Source: Burkholderiales bacterium | GTDB lineage: Bacteria > Pseudomonadota > Gammaproteobacteria > Burkholderiales > Burkholderiaceae_C | Assembly (NCBI GenBank): GCA_947474415.1 | Contig: CANJKD010000077.1 | Location: forward strand, 1-8,268 | Direction of reading: 5' to 3' | Length of the DNA: 8,268 bases | In this document: positions 4,453 through 8,268 of the stretch, piece after piece | Layout: each line of letters starts with the position of its first letter | How positions within the stretch are numbered: the stretch's first letter is position 1 | The notes under the pieces: model-generated | Told to the model about the DNA's origin: nothing | What the model saw: the letters and a program-made list of their open reading frames with translations, nothing else | The model's database searches: none | Position numbers and translations under genes: made by a program

Positions 4453-7311
4453 ATGATGCAGCAATACAGGTCCAACTCGTACCTGTTCGGGGGCAATGCG
4501 CCCTACGTCGAAGAGATGTACGAGGCCTACCTCGACAACCCCGGCTCGGTGCCCGAGAGCTGGCGCAAGCATTTCGATGCGCTCCAGCACGTGCCTGCTG
4601 CCGATGGCACGGATGCCCGCGACGTGGCCCATGCGCCGGTCGTCGAATCATTCGCGCAGCGCGCCAAGGCCGGTACTTTCGGAAGCAAGGCCTCCAGCAC
4701 CGACCTGGCCATCGCCCGCAAGCAGGTGCACGTGCAGTCGCTGATCGCGGCCTACCGGTTCCTCGGTTCGCGCTGGGCTGACCTCGACCCGCTGAAGCGC
4801 CAGGAACGGCCGAAGATTCCCGAACTCGAGCCGGCGTTCTACGACCTGAGCGAGTCCGACATGGACATCGCCTTCAGTGCCACGAACACCTACTTCTCGA
4901 CCGCCGAGCACATGACGCTGCGCGAGATCGTGCAAGCACTGCGCGAAACGTACTGCGGCTCGATCGGCACCGAGTACATGCACATCACCGAGCCGGCCGA
5001 GAAGCGCTGGTGGCAGGAACGCCTGGAGTCGATCCGCTCCAAGCCCAGCTTCAATGCCGAGCAGAAGAAGCACATCCTCGACCGGCTCAGCGCCGCAGAG
5101 GGCCTTGAGCGCTACCTGCACACCAAGTACGTCGGCCAGAAGCGCTTCTCGCTCGAAGGCGGAGAGAGCTTCATCGCGTCGATGGACGAACTGGTGCAGC
5201 GCGGTGGGGCCAAAGGCGTCCAGGAGATCGTCATTGGCATGGCCCACCGCGGCCGCCTGAACGTTCTGGTGAACACGCTGGGCAAGATGCCCGGCGACCT
5301 GTTCGCCCAGTTCGACCACACCGCTCCCGAGAACTTGCCCTCGGGTGACGTGAAGTACCACCAGGGCTTTTCCAGCGACATCACGACGTCCGGTGGTCCG
5401 GTGCACCTGAGCCTGGCGTTCAACCCCTCGCACCTGGAGATCGTCAACCCGGTGGTCGAAGGTTCCTGCAAGGCGCGCCTCGACCGGCGTGGTGACGTCC
5501 AGGGCGACTCGGTGTTGCCGATCATCGTCCACGGTGACGCCGCCTTCGCCGGCCAGGGCGTGGTGATGGAAACGCTGGCATTGGCGCAAACGCGCGGCTA
5601 CTACACCGGCGGCACGGTGCACGTCGTCATCAACAACCAGATCGGCTTCACCACCAGCGACCCGCGCGACTCCCGCTCGACGCTGTACTGCACCGACGTC
5701 GTCAAGATGATCGAGGCCCCGGTGCTGCACGTGAACGGCGACGACCCCGAAGCAGTGGTGCTGTGCACCCAGATGGCGCTCGACTACCGGCAGGAGTTCA
5801 ACAAGGACGTGGTCGTCGACATCGTCTGCTTCCGCAAGCTCGGCCACAACGAGCAAGACACCCCGGCGCTGACCCAGCCGCTGATGTACAAGAAGATCGC
5901 AGCCCATCCCGGCACGCGCAAGCTCTATGGCGAGAAGCTGGTGGCGCAGGGTGTGCTGCCGGCCGATGGCCCCGACGTGATGGTGAAGGCGCTGCGCGCC
6001 GCCATGGACGCGGGAAAAAGCACCTATGACCCGGTACTGACCAACTACAAGAGCAAGTACGCGGTCGACTGGGCGCCGTTCCTCGGCAAGAAGTGGACCG
6101 ATGCGGCCGACACCGCGCTGCCGATGTCCGAGATCAAGCGCATCGCCGAACGCATCACCACCACCCCTTCGACCTTCAAGGCGCACTCGCTGGTCGAGAA
6201 GGTGCTGGCCGACCGGGGTGCGATGGGGCGTGGCGAGATCAATGTCGACTGGGGCATGGGCGAGCACCTCGCGTATGCATCGCTGGTCGCAAGCGGTTAT
6301 GCGGTGCGCCTCTCGGGCGAAGACTGCGGGCGCGGCACGTTCACGCACCGCCACTCGGTGCTGCACGACCAGAACCGCGAGAAGTGGGACGAAGGCACCT
6401 ACACGCCGTTGCAGCACGTGGCCGATGGCCAGGCGCCGTTCGTCGTGATCGACTCGTTGCTGTCCGAAGAAGCGGTGCTCGGTTTCGAGTACGGTTACGC
6501 CTCCGCCGAGCCGAACACGCTGGTGATCTGGGAGGCCCAGTTCGGCGACTTCGTGAACGGTGCGCAGGTCGTCATCGACCAGTTCATCGCCTCTGGCGAG
6601 GTGAAGTGGGGCCGTGCCAACGGCATCACGCTGATGCTGCCGCACGGCTATGAAGGTCAGGGGCCGGAGCACAGTTCGGCACGCCTCGAACGCTTCATGC
6701 AGCTCGCGGCCGACAACAACATGCAGATCGTGCAGCCGACCTCGGCGAGCCAGATTTTCCATGTGCTGCGGCGCCAGATGGTGCGCATGTTCCGCAAGCC
6801 GCTGATCATCATGACGCCGAAGTCGCTGCTGCGCGCGAAGGATGCCGGCTCGCCGCTGTCCGACTTCACGAAGGGCGAGTTCAAGACTGTGATCGGCGAG
6901 GTCAGTGCCGAGGTGAATGTCGACAAGGTGAAGCGTGTGATCGCCTGCTCGGGCAAGATCTACTACGACCTCGTGAAGGCGCGTGCCGAGCGTAAGAACG
7001 GCGACGTGGCGATCCTGCGCGTCGAACAGCTCTACCCGTTCCCGCACAAGGCCTTCGCGGCCGAGATGCGGAAGTACCCGAACGCGACGGAAGCGGTCTG
7101 GTGCCAGGACGAGCCACAGAACCAGGGCGCCTGGTTCTTCGTGCAACACTACATCCACGAGAACATGGGCGAGGGCCAGAAGCTCGGCTACGCCGGGCGG
7201 CCCGCATCGGCCTCGCCGGCGGTGGGCTACGCGCACCTGCACCAGGAGCAGTTGAAGGCGCTGCTGGAGCAGGCCTACGGCAAGCTCAAAGGCTTCGTGC
7301 TCACGAAGTAG
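4453..7311 (+). CDS. sucA: 2-oxoglutarate dehydrogenase E1 component (thiamine diphosphate-dependent)
   Basis: This 952-residue enzyme (E. coli SucA is 933) decarboxylates 2-oxoglutarate on thiamine diphosphate and transfers the succinyl group to the lipoyl arm of SucB in the TCA cycle. Domains in order: the E1o N-terminal segment MMQQYRSNSYLFGGNAPYVEEMYEAYL, thought to anchor E1 to E2; the thiamine-binding domain with IGMAHRGRLNVL (261-272), AFNPSHLEIVNPVVEG, the divergent GDG motif GDAAFAGQG (from 361) closing at INNQIGF (N394, N395), and GHNEQD (464-469); the transketolase-like pyrimidine domain with SGEDCGRGTFTHRH (621-634); and the C-terminal domain with EQLYPFP and QDEPQNQGAW. Motifs are complete, with no frameshift. 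ATG 4453 is chosen for its ribosome-binding site and family N-terminus; starting at TTG 4345 would add 36 unlike residues. sucB follows after 111 bases. Confidence 0.97.
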   Translation: MMQQYRSNSYLFGGNAPYVEEMYEAYLDNPGSVPESWRKHFDALQHVPAADGTDARDVAHAPVVESFAQRAKAGTFGSKASSTDLAIARKQVHVQSLIAAYRFLGSRWADLDPLKRQERPKIPELEPAFYDLSESDMDIAFSATNTYFSTAEHMTLREIVQALRETYCGSIGTEYMHITEPAEKRWWQERLESIRSKPSFNAEQKKHILDRLSAAEGLERYLHTKYVGQKRFSLEGGESFIASMDELVQRGGAKGVQEIVIGMAHRGRLNVLVNTLGKMPGDLFAQFDHTAPENLPSGDVKYHQGFSSDITTSGGPVHLSLAFNPSHLEIVNPVVEGSCKARLDRRGDVQGDSVLPIIVHGDAAFAGQGVVMETLALAQTRGYYTGGTVHVVINNQIGFTTSDPRDSRSTLYCTDVVKMIEAPVLHVNGDDPEAVVLCTQMALDYRQEFNKDVVVDIVCFRKLGHNEQDTPALTQPLMYKKIAAHPGTRKLYGEKLVAQGVLPADGPDVMVKALRAAMDAGKSTYDPVLTNYKSKYAVDWAPFLGKKWTDAADTALPMSEIKRIAERITTTPSTFKAHSLVEKVLADRGAMGRGEINVDWGMGEHLAYASLVASGYAVRLSGEDCGRGTFTHRHSVLHDQNREKWDEGTYTPLQHVADGQAPFVVIDSLLSEEAVLGFEYGYASAEPNTLVIWEAQFGDFVNGAQVVIDQFIASGEVKWGRANGITLMLPHGYEGQGPEHSSARLERFMQLAADNNMQIVQPTSASQIFHVLRRQMVRMFRKPLIIMTPKSLLRAKDAGSPLSDFTKGEFKTVIGEVSAEVNVDKVKRVIACSGKIYYDLVKARAERKNGDVAILRVEQLYPFPHKAFAAEMRKYPNATEAVWCQDEPQNQGAWFFVQHYIHENMGEGQKLGYAGRPASASPAVGYAHLHQEQLKALLEQAYGKLKGFVLTK

Positions 7312-7344
7312 TGTTTTCGCGTCACGTTCCGTACCGCAATAGCC

Positions 7345-7383
7345 CGCCGCGTTCGAACGGTCCTGCGACCGTTCAACGTGGCG
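7345..7383 (+). other. Long hairpin in the sucA-sucB spacer
   Basis: GAACGGTC (7355-7362) and GACCGTTC (7367-7374) form a perfect 8-bp stem with a CTGC loop. After one bulged C (7354) the pairing continues for nine more pairs, 7345-7353 with 7375-7383, including a single G-U. The 17-bp structure is followed by GC-rich sequence rather than a T-run, so it is not a standard terminator. In the transcript it lies between the sucA stop and the sucB ribosome-binding region and is likely an mRNA processing, stability or partial-termination element. Confidence 0.65.
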
Positions 7384-7422
7384 CTGCGCTCGGTAGCTCG
7401 ATCCCCAAACAAGAGAAATGAC

Positions 7423-8268
7423 ATGGCCATCGTAGAAGTCAAAGTCCCGCAGCTTTCCGAATCCGTCGCCGAGGCGACCCTGCTGCAGTGGAAGAAGAAG
7501 CCCGGTGAAGTGGTCGAGATGGACGAGATCCTGGTCGAGATCGAAACCGACAAGGTCGTGCTGGAAGTGCCGGCGCCCGCGTCGGGCGTGTTGGCGCAAC
7601 TCGTCAAGAACGACGGTGAGCTGTGCGTCGGCGAAGAGGTGATTGCACGGATCGACACCGAAGGCGTGCCAACCACCAGCCCGCTCGAAGTTAGTGCAGT
7701 GCCGGCCGGTGGGCCGGGGCCGGGTGCGACGCCTAGCGTCACACCTGAGCCTGCACTCGACGCGGCAAGCGCTGCGCTGGCGATGCCTGCTGCCGCCAAG
7801 CTGATGGCCGACTTCCGCATGGCCGCCGGCACGGTGCCGGGAACCGGCAAAGACGGCCGCGTGACCAAGGGTGATGTACTGGCCGCGATCGAAGTTGGCA
7901 CCAAGCCGCTCGCGATGACTGCACCGGTCGTGGCCCCTGCGCCCAAGGTGGTGGCGCCCAAGGCTGCTCTGCCCAGCGTGGCCGCACCACCGACCGCCTC
8001 GCTCGGCGAGCGCCCGGAACAGCGCGTGCCGATGAGCCGCCTGCGGGCGCGCATTGCCGAGCGCCTGGTGTTGTCGCAATCGACCAACGCGATCCTGACC
8101 ACCTTCAACGAGGTGAACATGGCGCCGGTGATGGAGATGCGCAAGCGTTTCCAGGAGAAGTTCGAGAAAGAGCACGGCGTCAAGATCGGCTTCATGAGCT
8201 TCTTCGTGAAGGCGGCCGTGGCGGCCCTGAAAAAGTTTCCCGTCATCAATGCGTCGGTCGATGGCAAC
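7423..8268 (+). CDS. sucB: Dihydrolipoyl succinyltransferase, E2 of 2-oxoglutarate dehydrogenase (3' end outside window)
   Basis: The frame from ATG 7423 is open to the window edge (282 codons, no stop). The family is about 400-430 residues long, so roughly the last third is missing. E2 forms the core of the complex and transfers succinyl from its lipoyl group to CoA. Seen: a lipoyl domain (2-78) with the lipoylation site [11 protein letters not shown], lysine K44; an Ala/Pro/Gly linker (about 80-118); a peripheral-subunit-binding domain (about 119-156) with [10 protein letters not shown] and [13 protein letters not shown]; a second Ala/Pro linker (about 157-197); and the start of the acyltransferase domain with [17 protein letters not shown] (from 199) and TTFNEVN (226-232), typical of succinyltransferases rather than pyruvate-complex E2. 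The catalytic histidine lies beyond the window. A weak ribosome-binding sequence AAGAG is at 7411-7415. An alanine replaces the usual arginine of the binding-domain PAxR motif. Confidence 0.96.
   Translation, partial: MAIVEVKVPQLSESVAEATLLQWKKKPGEVVEMDEILVEIETDKVVLEVPAPASGVLAQLVKNDGELCVGEEVIARIDTEGVPTTSPLEVSAVPAGGPGPGATPSVTPEPALDAASAALAMPAAAKLMADFRMAAGTVPGTGKDGRVTKGDVLAAIEVGTKPLAMTAPVVAPAPKVVAPKAALPSVAAPPTASLGERPEQRVPMSRLRARIAERLVLSQSTNAILTTFNEVNMAPVMEMRKRFQEKFEKEHGVKIGFMSFFVKAAVAALKKFPVINASVDGN

Noticed and set aside
7312..7422. sucA-sucB spacer hairpin as an intrinsic terminator
   Set aside because: The sequence after the stem is GCGCTGCGCTCGG with no T-run. sucB needs to be transcribed with sucA and no convincing promoter is seen in the spacer.
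4648..8175. A 1175-codon open frame on the - strand, antisense to sucA and sucB
   Set aside because: The + strand here encodes SucA and SucB with every expected motif. The antisense frame is rich in His, Arg, Leu, Val and Asp, shows no recognisable domain, and crosses the sucA-sucB spacer. Long stop-free antisense frames are expected where codons end in G or C.
7275..8267. A 330-codon - strand open frame opposite sucB
   Set aside because: The + strand carries an uninterrupted SucB frame with lipoyl, binding and catalytic domains. The antisense product is Ser/Ala/Thr-rich and unlike any family I know.

Overview
The window is a GC-rich, tightly packed stretch of chromosome from what looks like a betaproteobacterium of the order Burkholderiales (Comamonadaceae, Sphaerotilaceae or a relative). 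This placement rests on the strong G/C third-position bias, the character of the SucA and SucB proteins, and the gene types present. It is an inference from remembered family features, not a database search. All genes lie on the + strand and all belong to central carbon or fatty-acid metabolism. I see no mobile element, phage, CRISPR array, tRNA or rRNA.

Layout: (1) the last 94 codons of etfB (1-282); (2) a 108-base spacer rich in competing hairpins (283-390), itself spanned by a 36-codon open frame; (3) etfA (391-1326), followed by a convincing intrinsic terminator (1357-1392); (4) a large 599-residue acyl-CoA dehydrogenase of the DmdC-like type (1405-3204); (5) a C-rich, G-poor spacer, then a nitronate monooxygenase/2-nitropropane dioxygenase family flavoprotein (3269-4222); (6) a 230-base control region (4223-4452) with a perfect dyad, a candidate extended -10 promoter and a leader of about 140 bases; (7) sucA, the E1 component of 2-oxoglutarate dehydrogenase (4453-7311); (8) a spacer holding a long near-perfect hairpin (7345-7383); (9) the first 282 codons of sucB, the E2 component (7423 to the window end).

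How the genes work together: acyl-CoA dehydrogenases pass electrons to the EtfAB heterodimer, which feeds the respiratory chain through ETF:quinone oxidoreductase, so etfB-etfA-dehydrogenase is a coherent beta-oxidation module. SucA and SucB are the first two components of the TCA-cycle 2-oxoglutarate dehydrogenase complex. The gene for E3 (dihydrolipoamide dehydrogenase) would be expected just beyond the right edge. The nitronate monooxygenase sits between the two modules and its physiological substrate cannot be read from sequence.

The coding content is ordinary housekeeping metabolism, and I do not see a new system. The points worth a second look are in the spacers: the etfB-etfA hairpin/small-ORF element, the terminator almost touching the dehydrogenase start, the dyad upstream of sucA, and the sucA-sucB hairpin. 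In SucB, the peripheral-subunit-binding domain lacks a usually conserved arginine.
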